64,000 bases of DNA from Blastococcus sp. TF02-8 (GTDB lineage: Bacteria; Actinomycetota; Actinomycetes; Mycobacteriales; Geodermatophilaceae). Made by a program: the position numbers and the translations under genes. The notes below the pieces were generated by a model, which was given only the letters and a program-made list of their open reading frames with translations, had not been told where the DNA came from and did no database searches. The first letter of the stretch is position 1. Every line of letters starts with the position of its first letter. Below are positions 48,612-56,591 of the stretch, piece by piece. The stretch covers positions 124,001 to 188,000 of the forward strand of contig NZ_QOHK01000001.1 of NCBI RefSeq assembly GCF_003319175.1. Direction: 5' to 3'.

Positions 48612-48720
48612 AGCCGCCTACCGAGTTAGCTGACGGGTTCGGGCGGGAAGTCGCCCTACCTGCGCGCCGGAGAGCCGGCGTGCACGATTCACCCCAGTGT
48701 TGCGGTGGGTCCCCGGCCCA
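48612..48720 (-). promoter_or_regulatory. c-di-AMP (ydaO-yuaA) riboswitch in NlpC/P60 leader
   Basis: On the minus strand the leader reads GGGGACCCA, then GGGGTGAATC, then GGTAGGGCGACTTCC, then CCGAACCCGTCAGCTAAC and CGGTAGGCGG, the ordered conserved blocks of the ydaO element. The last block is about 25 nt before the GTG start. These control wall hydrolases in actinobacteria, normally as off-switches. Upstream, GTCAC-N6-GTTAC near 48810-48825 could be an MtrA-type box. Confidence 0.85.
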
Positions 48721-48925
48721 GGACGTGATGCGTCCATGGCTCGGCGGCGCCCGGCCGGCGGTCCCTGTCAGGGACCAGTTGCCCGCCCGGGCTCACCGAA
48801 CATAGCCGTGTAACCGTTCCGTGACAATGAGTGCTAGGCGTGTCGCATAGTTGATGATATCGCGGCGCACGCTACCTGCCGAGGCGAGCAGCGGCCACGA
48901 GCCGCGGCAGCCGGCAGACCTGGCG

Positions 48926-49263
48926 CTAGTCCCCCTCGCTGAGGTGTCGCGAGAGCTCGATCTGATGCTTGAGGCAGTGCTGTCGGGAGGCTCGGGAAAG
49001 CCCTCAGCCAAGCGATAGAAGACGACGCGACCGTCCTTGCGACTCTCGACGAAGCCTGCCGTCCGCCGGAGGCGGAGGGCGTGGCTGACCGAGTTCTCGC
49101 GGACGTCCAGCGCAAGGGCGAGATCGCCGATGCAGAGCTCGTCGACTACGCGGCCCTCTCGAGCCGAGTTCCTCGGGGCGGGAACCCCGGGCCGCTCGTC
49201 ACCCACCCATCCGTCCGAGCGGCCCGGGCCCGCGGAGCTCGGCGGCCGCCTCTCGGTGGCCAC
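48926..49263 (-). pseudogene. ArsR/SmtB-family regulator, frameshifted
   Basis: The core winged-helix text is clear: DELCIGDLALALDVRENSVSHALRLRRTAGFVESRKDGRVVFYRLAEGF. After that the frame derails; shifting by one base near 48985-48995 gives HCLKHQIELSRHLSEGD and a stop at 48926, the expected ending. The N-terminal 35 residues also look unlike any ArsR. Either a decayed gene or sequence error. An inverted repeat CTATG-TCG-CATAG lies in front. Confidence 0.65.
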
Positions 49264-49314
49264 CTCCGCGCTGCGCAGTGCGCGGATGGAGACCCAAGGC
49301 TCAGCACGGACCTC

Positions 49315-49327
49315 CTATGTCGCATAG
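49315..49327. promoter_or_regulatory. inverted repeat CTATG-TCG-CATAG, candidate ArsR operator
   Basis: Perfect 5-bp arms between the ArsR remnant (-) and the TlpA-like gene (+). Part of it (TGTCGCATAGT) recurs at 48841-48851, on the other side of the ArsR gene. Confidence 0.55.
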
Positions 49328-49361
49328 TACATTTGCGAGGCTTCCAGGGAAGGAGCTCCGG

Positions 49362-49967
49362 TTGGGTCACAGCCTCAAGGCGGGACGACGCCTGCCGGCG
49401 GTCCTGGTGCTGATCACGGTCGCGTCCACGAGCTGTGGCTCGAACGGCCGATCAAGCCCTGAGGGCTCGCAAGCGACAGCGGAGGCCACGCCTGAAGTCG
49501 GTCCTTGTCAACCCCTGGCCTCGGAGGGCGCCGCCCCGGACGAGGGTGGACTTCCAGCCCTGCTGCTGCCGTGCTTGGGCGAAGGGCCTGACGTCGACCT
49601 TTCCCGGCTCACCGGGCCCCCAACGCTTGTGAATCTCTGGGCGAGCTGGTGCGGGCCTTGCCGCGAAGAGATGCCGTTGATCGAGAACGCCTCCAAAGAA
49701 TACGGAGACGAGATCCGGTTCCTTGGTGTCGTGACGCGGGATGACCCGGCTGTCGCCGCGGATTTCGCCTCCGCCATCGGGGCGGCCTATCCCCACGCGG
49801 TGGACGCAGAGGGCACCCTGCTCGACTCCGTAGGTGTTCCGGGCCTCCCCGTGACCCTTGGCATCGATCCCACGGGGCGTGTCGTCGCTCGACAGGTGGG
49901 CCAGATGGACGAGAGCGAACTCTCGTCACTCATTGCCGAATTGCAGCGCTCCGTCGCCGGAGGCTGA
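49362..49967 (+). CDS. second TlpA-like thioredoxin lipoprotein
   Basis: 201 residues. Hydrophobic lead LPAVLVLITVAST then SCGS, a probable lipobox. Thioredoxin fold with LWASWCGPCREE (WCxPC) and GLPVTLGID (cis-Pro). The TTG at 49362 is preferred as the start: AAGGAG lies six bases before it, while the upstream ATG at 49317 has no site and overlaps the inverted repeat. Probably an extracytoplasmic thiol reductase or oxidase serving cytochrome c assembly. Confidence 0.85.
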   Translation: MGHSLKAGRRLPAVLVLITVASTSCGSNGRSSPEGSQATAEATPEVGPCQPLASEGAAPDEGGLPALLLPCLGEGPDVDLSRLTGPPTLVNLWASWCGPCREEMPLIENASKEYGDEIRFLGVVTRDDPAVAADFASAIGAAYPHAVDAEGTLLDSVGVPGLPVTLGIDPTGRVVARQVGQMDESELSSLIAELQRSVAGG

Positions 49968-50099
49968 ACGGACACTCCGCCGGCGACGACAAGGTCCCTA
50001 AGCGAGGACACGGGGCGCCGCACGTAGAGGGAAGTAGGGTGCTAGCCCGGCGCTGGTAGCCACGAGGGCCGGGTCCCGGCCGAACAAGAAGGAGCAGTC

Positions 50100-50462
50100 A
50101 TGCCACGGTTGGGCACGCTCGAGGCAGCCGTGATGGAGGTCCTCTGGTCGTCCGATGGCCCTCTCACCGTCCGCGAGGTCCTCGACAAAATGCCCGCCCA
50201 GCGCAACCTCGCCTACACGACGGTCATGACGGTCCTGAGCAACCTTCACCGAAAGGGCATGGTCGACCGGGAGCCGTCAGGCCGGGCATACAGCTACCGA
50301 CCGACCCTCACTCGGGAGGGCGCCGCAGCCGCGTCCCTTCGCGAGATCCTCGATGCGTCGGAGGACCCGCGGTCGGTTCTGCTGCACTTCGCTGAGACCG
50401 CTTCCGAAGAGGAGTCGACGGTCCTCCGCGACGCACTGGCACGGCGAGACGCCCGCTCGTGA
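50100..50462 (+). CDS. BlaI/MecI/CopY-family repressor
   Basis: 120 residues. Winged helix: RLGTLEAAVMEVLWSSDGPLTVREVLDKM, then AYTTVMTVLSNLHRKGMVDRE, a wing with GRAYSYRPT, and a helical dimer domain to the end. In known BlaI/MecI systems the repressor is cleaved after a membrane sensor protease signals; here the gene directly downstream is an M56 peptidase. ATG at 50100, RBS AAGGAG. No TACTA-N7-TAGTA dyad was found in its own upstream region. Confidence 0.92.
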   Translation: MPRLGTLEAAVMEVLWSSDGPLTVREVLDKMPAQRNLAYTTVMTVLSNLHRKGMVDREPSGRAYSYRPTLTREGAAAASLREILDASEDPRSVLLHFAETASEEESTVLRDALARRDARS

Positions 50463-51397
50463 CCGGCCTCTTGGCGCTGCTGACCGGCGCCCTGGCGCTG
50501 AGCCTGCATGGGCACCGGCCCCTGATGTGGCTCGCGGATCGACGCGTGGACCCGACAGTCCTGCTGACCGGGTGGCTTCTCAGCACGGTGGGCCTCGTTG
50601 TCTCGCTCCTCGCAACGACCGTTGTCATCGCACTGCCGGCCGACGACCATCCCGCCTCGGGCCTCTTCCGGCTGGCCGGCGGCTGTTGGACGGCGATCTC
50701 GTCGGGTTCCGTACCCGAATGGCGGGAGTGGATCGGGGCAGTCAGCGTCCTCGGGACCATGGGGATCCTCGTGCGGCTGGGGTGGGCCGTCCATCAGCGG
50801 CTCCGTCATCGCCAACGGCGGGCGCCACACGTGGCCCAGCTCCGCCTGCTGGCTGCGGGCTCCAGCCCGCACGAGCCCCTCTGGGTCCGGGACAACCGAC
50901 CCCTAGCGCTCTCCATCGGCGGCCGGCCTGGCCTCATCGTCATGAGTGACGCGCTTCGTCAACAGCTGCCACCGGTGGCCGTGAACGCTGCGCTGGAACA
51001 CGAGCGGGCGCATCTACGAGGGCGTCATCACGCCCTGATCGCGGTCGTCGAGGTGCTGGCCGCGGCACTGCCGTTCTGCACCCTGCTGCGGGTCGCGCCC
51101 GCTGCCATCAGGGACCTGGTCGAACTGGCGGCGGACGCCGAGGCAGCCCGTCGCTGCGGATCCTCGGCCGTGCGCGAGGCGCTGTCTCGGCTGACCGAGC
51201 AGCCCGCGCCGTCATTCGGACTCGGTATGGCAGGCAGGCTGACTCACACCCGCTTGTCCCGGCTCGCGGAGGAGAACGTCCGCGGACGGCGCACCGCCCG
51301 CACCGCCGGGTGCATCGCGGTGGCTGCCAGCGCCCTCCTGCTGCCCACGGCCGCCGCGTGGCTGGCCTTGAACGTCGTTGGCTGCGTCGTCACCTGA
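50459..51397 (+). CDS. M56-family membrane metallopeptidase (BlaR1-like)
   Basis: 312 residues. Transmembrane helices at both ends and a zinc protease motif in between: ALEHERAHLRGRHH (HExxH), with a downstream ELAADAEAARR supplying the third ligand. No penicillin-binding sensor domain is attached, so the signal is not a beta-lactam through a C-terminal domain. The start is a GTG overlapping the blaI stop (GTGA). Expected to act on the repressor or a regulator of it. Confidence 0.88.
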   Translation: MTGLLALLTGALALSLHGHRPLMWLADRRVDPTVLLTGWLLSTVGLVVSLLATTVVIALPADDHPASGLFRLAGGCWTAISSGSVPEWREWIGAVSVLGTMGILVRLGWAVHQRLRHRQRRAPHVAQLRLLAAGSSPHEPLWVRDNRPLALSIGGRPGLIVMSDALRQQLPPVAVNAALEHERAHLRGRHHALIAVVEVLAAALPFCTLLRVAPAAIRDLVELAADAEAARRCGSSAVREALSRLTEQPAPSFGLGMAGRLTHTRLSRLAEENVRGRRTARTAGCIAVAASALLLPTAAAWLALNVVGCVVT

Positions 51398-51499
51398 CGC
51401 GTCGCGACCTGGTACGGCCGTTAGTTGCCCCCGGCAGCCTGTCGCGCGAGAGGCGCCCAGTTGCGCTCTCTGCCCGACCCGGTCGCGTGTCGCGGGGGC

Positions 51500-52294
51500 T
51501 CACCTCTCCCGTAGGAAGACCGAGCTCATCCCCATGACGCCGATCACCCGGTCGAATTCCGGATTGGCACCACGAACACGAGCCGGGCGACCTGCACGCG
51601 AGGCCGCCCGCGCCCATCGCAAGAGCGGCGGTAGCGCAACAGCGTCCAGGTAGGTCAGCCCCGAGACGTCGACAGCTACGACCGTCACCCCTTCCAGCCG
51701 TTGCTGGAGGTTGAGCCGGCGGACCGCCGGCGCGTCCACCTCGCCTCGCAGGTGCAGCACCCAGCCGTCCGCCTCCTGCTGCATGACGATGGCTTCGCCC
51801 GGAGCCTCGACCGCCTCCTCGACGGGAGCCAGGCCCATGTGCGCCGGCAGCTTGGCCAGCTCCGAGTCGACCGTGTGCTGGGCCAGCCGCTGCAACGCTC
51901 TTCTCCGCAGACTGCGCCGAAGACGACTGCCACCCTTGGGCTCGCAGGCGACCGTGACGGTGACGCGGGTGGAGCCCGGCTGCCCGTCGTCCAGCTCGAT
52001 ATGGGTCTGCCAGGTCTCCGACGCCAGAGTCAGTCGGGTTCCGAGGCATCGCTCTTCGGCCCATTCGGCGACTTCCCCGGCCACTGCGTTCGGGGGCGGC
52101 TCTCCGCCCTCCAGCCGGCCGGCAACACAGACGAACCGGCTCCCCGGTCCAATCGCGCGCGCACCAGCGGTCGTGTCATCGTCGAACACGTAGGAGACGT
52201 CGCACACCGGGCAGTAGCTGGTCACATCGGTGAGCGAGCGCCACACGAGCTGCCGACCGTAGGGGATCTCGCGTGAGCCCGTGGCAGTCGCCAT
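51500..52294 (-). CDS. SRPBCC (START-like) plus STAS domain protein
   Basis: 264 residues. The first part (about 1-150) resembles a polyketide cyclase/START domain (SREIPYGRQLVWRSLTDVTSYCPVC, ETWQTHIELDD). The second part (about 170-260) is STAS-like: GWVLHLRGEVDAPAVRRLNL, VVAVDVSGLTYLDAVALPPLLRWARAA. In anti-sigma antagonists the Ser of DxSG is phosphorylated; VDVSGLTYLD keeps that site. Possibly a partner-switching regulator. Start ATG at 52294; dyad site 4 in front. Confidence 0.7.
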   Translation of the reverse strand: MATATGSREIPYGRQLVWRSLTDVTSYCPVCDVSYVFDDDTTAGARAIGPGSRFVCVAGRLEGGEPPPNAVAGEVAEWAEERCLGTRLTLASETWQTHIELDDGQPGSTRVTVTVACEPKGGSRLRRSLRRRALQRLAQHTVDSELAKLPAHMGLAPVEEAVEAPGEAIVMQQEADGWVLHLRGEVDAPAVRRLNLQQRLEGVTVVAVDVSGLTYLDAVALPPLLRWARAASRAGRPARVRGANPEFDRVIGVMGMSSVFLRER

Positions 52295-52334
52295 CCCGTT
52301 CCTTCACGTCAGACGGCCCAGATGCGCCGGTATG

Positions 52335-52351
52335 CACTAAGCACCTTAGTA
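52335..52351 (-). promoter_or_regulatory. dyad site 4 (CACTA-N7-TAGTA)
   Basis: CACTA agcacct TAGTA, one mismatch in the left arm, 40 bp before the START-STAS gene start. Confidence 0.65.
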
Positions 52352-52446
52352 GTGCTGCGCCGGCAGCACGTGGCCCCGCTGGCCCACCGGCCCCCATTGC
52401 GCGGAGCGCGTCGTGGGTGGCCTCGTCAAGCCAAGGGGTCGCGATC

Positions 52447-52463
52447 TACTATGGCCGGTAGTG
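52447..52463 (+). promoter_or_regulatory. dyad site 5 (TACTA-N7-TAGTG)
   Basis: TACTA tggccgg TAGTG, 82 bp before the membrane protein at 52546. Sites 4 and 5 share one divergent region. Confidence 0.65.
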
Positions 52464-52545
52464 CCCCGGCAGTCTGTCGCCCAGGCGCGGTCCAGATCGG
52501 TCCGCCCTCCCGACCCGGCGAGCGCGTCGCGAGGGGAGCGGACGG

Positions 52546-53172
52546 ATGACCAGCAAGGCCAGCACGACTCCGCTCGGGCGCCCCGGGCTCGCCGCCGCAT
52601 ACCGCGACCAGTGGCCGTGGCGCCGAGTCGGTGTCGCCCTTCTGGCGGCAACGGTCTTCGCCCTGGCCGTCGGCATCCCCACCGGAGTAGTGGCGACGCC
52701 GCTCTATACCCGCATGACGCCGGTGCTGTGGTGGAACTACCCGGCCTGGGCCGCGACGTCACTCCTGGGCGGCCTGGTGGCGGCCACGTACATCCGCCGA
52801 CCGGGCGACACAGTGCCCCGGAACGGCGCCGCTGCCGCCTCAGGTGGCGGCCTGCTGACGGCGTTCGCGGTCGGGTGCCCTGTGTGCAACAAGCTGGTGG
52901 TGGCCACGCTGGGCGTGTCGGGCGCCATGACGATCTGGGCGCCTCTCCAACCGGTTCTCGCGATCCTGTCGGTCGGCGGACTCCTGTGGGTACTGCGCCG
53001 ACGACTGAGGAACGAGTACGCCTGCTCGGTGGCCGGCGCACGGCAACGCGACAAAGCGCCTTCCGAGGGCGCCCCGCGCTCGGCTGCCTCGAACGCGCCC
53101 ATTGCCGCCTGGGCCCCGGAGGCGTCGCACGCGGTGGGTTCTCACGCGCACGACGCGTTGCGGACCGACTGA
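52546..53172 (+). CDS. membrane protein with GCPVCNK motif
   Basis: 208 residues, four likely transmembrane helices. A CxxC pair sits in the helix start GCPVCNKLVVATLGVSG. Such a membrane-embedded pair could be a redox or metal site. The C-terminal about 45 residues are polar and disordered. No family assigned. ATG at 52546 follows GAGGGGAGCG. Location between thiol-redox and wall genes suggests a role in disulfide or copper traffic. Confidence 0.7.
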   Translation: MTSKASTTPLGRPGLAAAYRDQWPWRRVGVALLAATVFALAVGIPTGVVATPLYTRMTPVLWWNYPAWAATSLLGGLVAATYIRRPGDTVPRNGAAAASGGGLLTAFAVGCPVCNKLVVATLGVSGAMTIWAPLQPVLAILSVGGLLWVLRRRLRNEYACSVAGARQRDKAPSEGAPRSAASNAPIAAWAPEASHAVGSHAHDALRTD

Positions 53173-53259
53173 GCACCGAGCTCACCGGCGAGGATCGCAT
53201 TCACACGAATCCCGCTCACCCCAGTTTCCACTCAAGTCCCACCCCGCTCGCGCCGAAGC

Positions 53260-53276
53260 TACTAGCGAACCTAGTA
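53260..53276 (+). promoter_or_regulatory. dyad site 6 (TACTA-N7-TAGTA)
   Basis: GCTACTAG CGAAC CTAGTAGC: perfect 8-bp arms (53258-53278) around 5 bp, 77 bp before the M23 gene. Confidence 0.8.
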
Positions 53277-53353
53277 GCTGGAGTGTTCAAGCGCTCCTCG
53301 ACGTCTCGGAGCGTGCTGTGCGGCCACGGACCGGAAACAGCTCTCGCGTCACC

Positions 53354-54721
53354 ATGCAGGCGAGGCTCCTCGTCACCGGCGTTCAGCACCGTGCGCTCCC
53401 CCGACCGGCGATGCGTCCGGCACGCACTGGCCCTCTTCTCCGTCGGCCGCTCTCCGCGAGGCTGGCCACTCTCGGTGCCGTCACGGCCGCACTCGTCACG
53501 CTCGTCGGGCAGCCCGCGGTCGCGGCGCCGCGGAATCCGAGCGACGCAGAGCTGGCCGCCGCGCAGTCCGCACAGGAGGCGACTGCGGCGGAGGTGGGTC
53601 GAATCGCCGGGCTCGTCGCAGCCGCCCAAGCCGACCTGGAGCGGGTCGCCCTGGAGGCGCGAGCCGCGGCCGATGCGGAGCTGGTAGCCGAGGCGGAGCT
53701 CGAGCGTGCGCAGGCGGTGGCCGCCTCCGCGGCCGCCGAGCTCGAGGCCGCTCGGGTCGCCGTCGGCCAAGCCCGCTCGGACGTCGCGACGCTCGGACGC
53801 GAGAGCTACATGCGCGGGTCCACCCTGACCGCAGTGGCCGCGATGGTGAGCGCCGAGGGACCCGCCCAGATGCTCCAGCAGGCAGCGACGCTCGAGCTCC
53901 TGGGAGATCAGCGCACCGAGACCCTCCAGGGTCTCGAGGTGGCTCAGGTTCGTCAGGCCAATGCGGACTCGGCCGCGCGAGAGAGCGTGACCGCCCGCGA
54001 TCATGCTGAGCAGGCGGCCTCCGAAGCGCGGGCGACCGCCGAGAGGCGCATGGCGTCATCACAGTCGGCCTTCGACGCGGCCGCGGCTCAGAAGACGACG
54101 TACGACCAGCAACTTCAGCAGGCGCAGGTGACCCTGCTCGGCCTACAGGGCGCCCGCGACGCCTACGAGGCCTGGCGCCAGGAGCAGGCGGCGCGCGCCG
54201 CAGCGGAGGCAGCCGGCGCCGAAGCGGCGGCTCGTGCTGCTGCCGATGCTGCCGCTCGCGCCCGGGCGGAGCAGGACACCGGCAACCCCACCCCCCGCCC
54301 GAACACGGGCACAGGCACGGCTGTCGCGCCGACGAGCGGACGATTCACCACCTGCTACGAGATGCGATGGGGAACGATGCACTACGGGGTCGACATCGCC
54401 GCCCCCATCGGCACCCCGATCTACTCACCGCTCGCCGGCCGGGTTCTCCGCGCTGGTCCCGCGACCGGCTTCGGCCTGGCCGTCTATGTCCAGCACGACG
54501 ACGGGTCGGTCACCGTCTACGGCCACATCAACGACTACTTCGTTCGGGCCGGACAGCGGGTGTCGGCCGGCGAGGTCATTGCCGAGGTCGGCAACACGGG
54601 GCAGTCCACGGGCCCCCACCTGCACTTCGAGGTGCACACCGACGGCATGTACCAGGGCCGAACCAACCCGATTCCTTGGCTGGCGGCGCGCGGCGTCGAC
54701 ATGGGAGGCCGCTGCCGATGA
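53354..54721 (+). CDS. M23 peptidase with coiled-coil N-terminal region
   Basis: 455 residues. Signal peptide after a long basic lead (LATLGAVTAALVTLVGQPAVAA), Ala/Glu-rich coiled coil (about 55-300, EnvC-like), then an M23/LytM domain: MHYGVDIAAPIGTPI (HxxxD zinc site), HLHFEVHTD (HxH). Cuts peptidoglycan cross-bridges or regulates amidases. ATG at 53354; a second ATG 57 bp downstream is possible. Two other M23 genes follow within 5 kb. Confidence 0.88.
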   Translation: MQARLLVTGVQHRALPRPAMRPARTGPLLRRPLSARLATLGAVTAALVTLVGQPAVAAPRNPSDAELAAAQSAQEATAAEVGRIAGLVAAAQADLERVALEARAAADAELVAEAELERAQAVAASAAAELEAARVAVGQARSDVATLGRESYMRGSTLTAVAAMVSAEGPAQMLQQAATLELLGDQRTETLQGLEVAQVRQANADSAARESVTARDHAEQAASEARATAERRMASSQSAFDAAAAQKTTYDQQLQQAQVTLLGLQGARDAYEAWRQEQAARAAAEAAGAEAAARAAADAAARARAEQDTGNPTPRPNTGTGTAVAPTSGRFTTCYEMRWGTMHYGVDIAAPIGTPIYSPLAGRVLRAGPATGFGLAVYVQHDDGSVTVYGHINDYFVRAGQRVSAGEVIAEVGNTGQSTGPHLHFEVHTDGMYQGRTNPIPWLAARGVDMGGRCR

Positions 54722-54750
54722 CGGCGTGCTGCGCCACTGCAGAGGTCCTC

Positions 54751-54767
54751 TACTAAGTCCCCTAGTA
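54751..54767 (+). promoter_or_regulatory. dyad site 7 (TACTA-N7-TAGTA)
   Basis: TACTA agtcccc TAGTA, perfect arms, 30 bp after the M23 stop and about 140 bp before the likely resB start. Confidence 0.8.
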
Positions 54768-54908
54768 GGGTGGCCCTGTGGTTCACAAGTCCCCGCTCGT
54801 GGCACGGCCGGCAGAACCGACGGGTTGGCAGATTCGGAGCAGAAGGCCACCCATTCCCGACCGCCGAAGGGCGACCCGGTGCTGCGGTGGCGCTGCGAGC
54901 CTCGCTCG

Positions 54909-56524
54909 GTGACCGATCTGCTGGAGCCACGCAGTTCGGCCGCCTCCCGCACCCCAGCAGCTCTTCCGACGCGTCTCGGTCGGCGCGCTCGGCGCTGGTG
55001 GCGGGCGCTCACCAGCATGCGCACGGCGATCGTCCTCCTCTTCCTCCTGGCCCTGGCCGCCGTACCCGGGTCACTGCTGCCTCAGCGATCCCTCACGCCG
55101 AGCGCGGTCTCGACGTACTACCGCGACCATCCGCAGCTGGACCCTTCCTCGATCGCCTCGGCATGTTCGAGGTCTTCTCCAGCCCCTGGTTCGCCGCGGT
55201 CTATCTACTTCTGTTCAGCTCACTCGTCGGCTGCCTCCTGCCCCGCACCGTCGAGCACGTGGGGCGCCTCCGAAAAGGCCCACCCCCCACACCGAGACAT
55301 CTGCACCGCCTGCCGGACCACGAAAGTCGAGCAATCCAGGCCGACCTCTCCGCGGCGACCGAGCATTTGTCGCGCGAGTTGCGGCGCCGGCGGTTCCGTC
55401 TGCGCCAAGATCGGACAGACGGCGGGTACACGATCTCCGCCGATCGAGGACGACTGAAGGAGACCGGCAACCTCGTCTTCCACCTCTCCCTGCTGGCCCT
55501 GCTGCTCGCCCTGGCGGCCGGCAAGATGTGGGGATACGAGGGCAACATCCTCGTCACGGAGGGCGGCGGCTTCTGCAACTCGTTCCAGCAGTACGACCGC
55601 TACGGCGCCGGACCCCTGGTCGACCAGGAGTCCCTCAATCCGCTCTGCGTTGACGTCGAGGACTTCCAGGCCAGGTACGAGCCCAACGGGACGGCGGCTT
55701 CCTACACCGCCGACATCTCATACCAGGAGGAGCCGGGCGCCCCAACGCGTCGCACGACGATCGGCGTCAACGATCCCCTCCGGCTCGCCGGGGACCGCGT
55801 CTACGTCACGGGCCATGGCTTCAGCCCGGTCTTCAGCATCAGACTGCCGGACGGCCGCACCTTCGATCAGCTGTCCGCCCCGTTCCTTCCAGAGGACAAC
55901 CGGACGTTCGGCAGCCAGGGCGTCGTGAAGGTTGGGGACCTTGGAGACGGGTCAGGTGACGGCTTCGCCATCGAGGGATTCTTCGCCCCCACCGGCGTGG
56001 TCACGGACGGCGTCCTCATGTCCGCCGACGCACGGCCGATGAACCCGATGGTGGCCGTGATCGCCTACCGCGGGTACCTGGGGCTCGACAGCGGAGTCCC
56101 TCAGTCGGTGTTCAGGCTCGACCAGCGCCAGGTCGACGTCGGAGCCCTTGAGCGCATCGGCACTGCAAATCTCGCGCAGGGCGAGAGCGTCGTGCTGGAC
56201 GACGGGACGACCGTCCGGTTCGACGGTTACCGCGAGTTCGCGGCCATGCAGGTCTCACACGACCCAGCCCAGCTCGCTGTACTGATCAGTGCGATCGTCA
56301 TGCTGACGGGATTGCTCGCCAATTTCCTCGTGCGCCAACACCGCGTCTTCGTCCGCGTGACGGCGGCACCCGGCGAGGCAAGCCTGGAAGGCCAAAAGGG
56401 GTCGATCGTTTCCCTCGCGGTTCTCACCCGCGGTGGCCCGAACGGGCCGGTGCGTGCTGCGGAACTCCTCGATGCTGCAGAGATGGCCGGCCGGGGGACG
56501 CCGGCAACATCCGCCGCCCCTTGA
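54909..56524 (+). pseudogene. resB: cytochrome c assembly protein ResB/Ccs1, one apparent frameshift
   Basis: The N-terminal part is in one frame (RRWWRALTSMRTAIVLLFLLALAAVPGSLLPQ, then YYRDHPQLDP) and the rest in another (FLDRLGMFEVFSSPWFAAVYLLLFSSLVGCLLPRTVEH to the stop). The junction is near 55141-55150, where CCTTCCTC needs one more base to give the family text PFLDRLG. Restoring it gives 538 residues, normal for ResB. Later parts show the third membrane helix pair and an extracytoplasmic beta domain. System II heme-cytochrome c ligase subunit with CcsB. GTG 54909 is a tentative start. Confidence 0.82.
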
Positions 56525-56567
56525 TCAGCGCGCCTCTCCATCGTCATCGCTGCGCACGTCTAACCTC

Positions 56568-56584
56568 TACGAGGTCCGATAGTA
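56568..56584 (+). promoter_or_regulatory. dyad site 8 (TACGA-N7-TAGTA)
   Basis: TACGA ggtccga TAGTA, ending 7-13 bp before the GTG starts of the next M23 gene, so it may overlap the promoter of a near-leaderless mRNA. Confidence 0.68.
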
Positions 56585-56591
56585 GATAGGG

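Noticed and set aside
49968..50099. Dyad copy in front of blaI
   Set aside because: Short CTA and TAG pieces are present (for example GTAGAGGGAAGTAGG) but no arrangement with 7-bp spacing; not counted.
53221..53250. Segment with CTCAAGTCCCACCCC as possible right attachment site
   Set aside because: Only about ten bases resemble the tRNA-Leu T arm and the acceptor part is absent.
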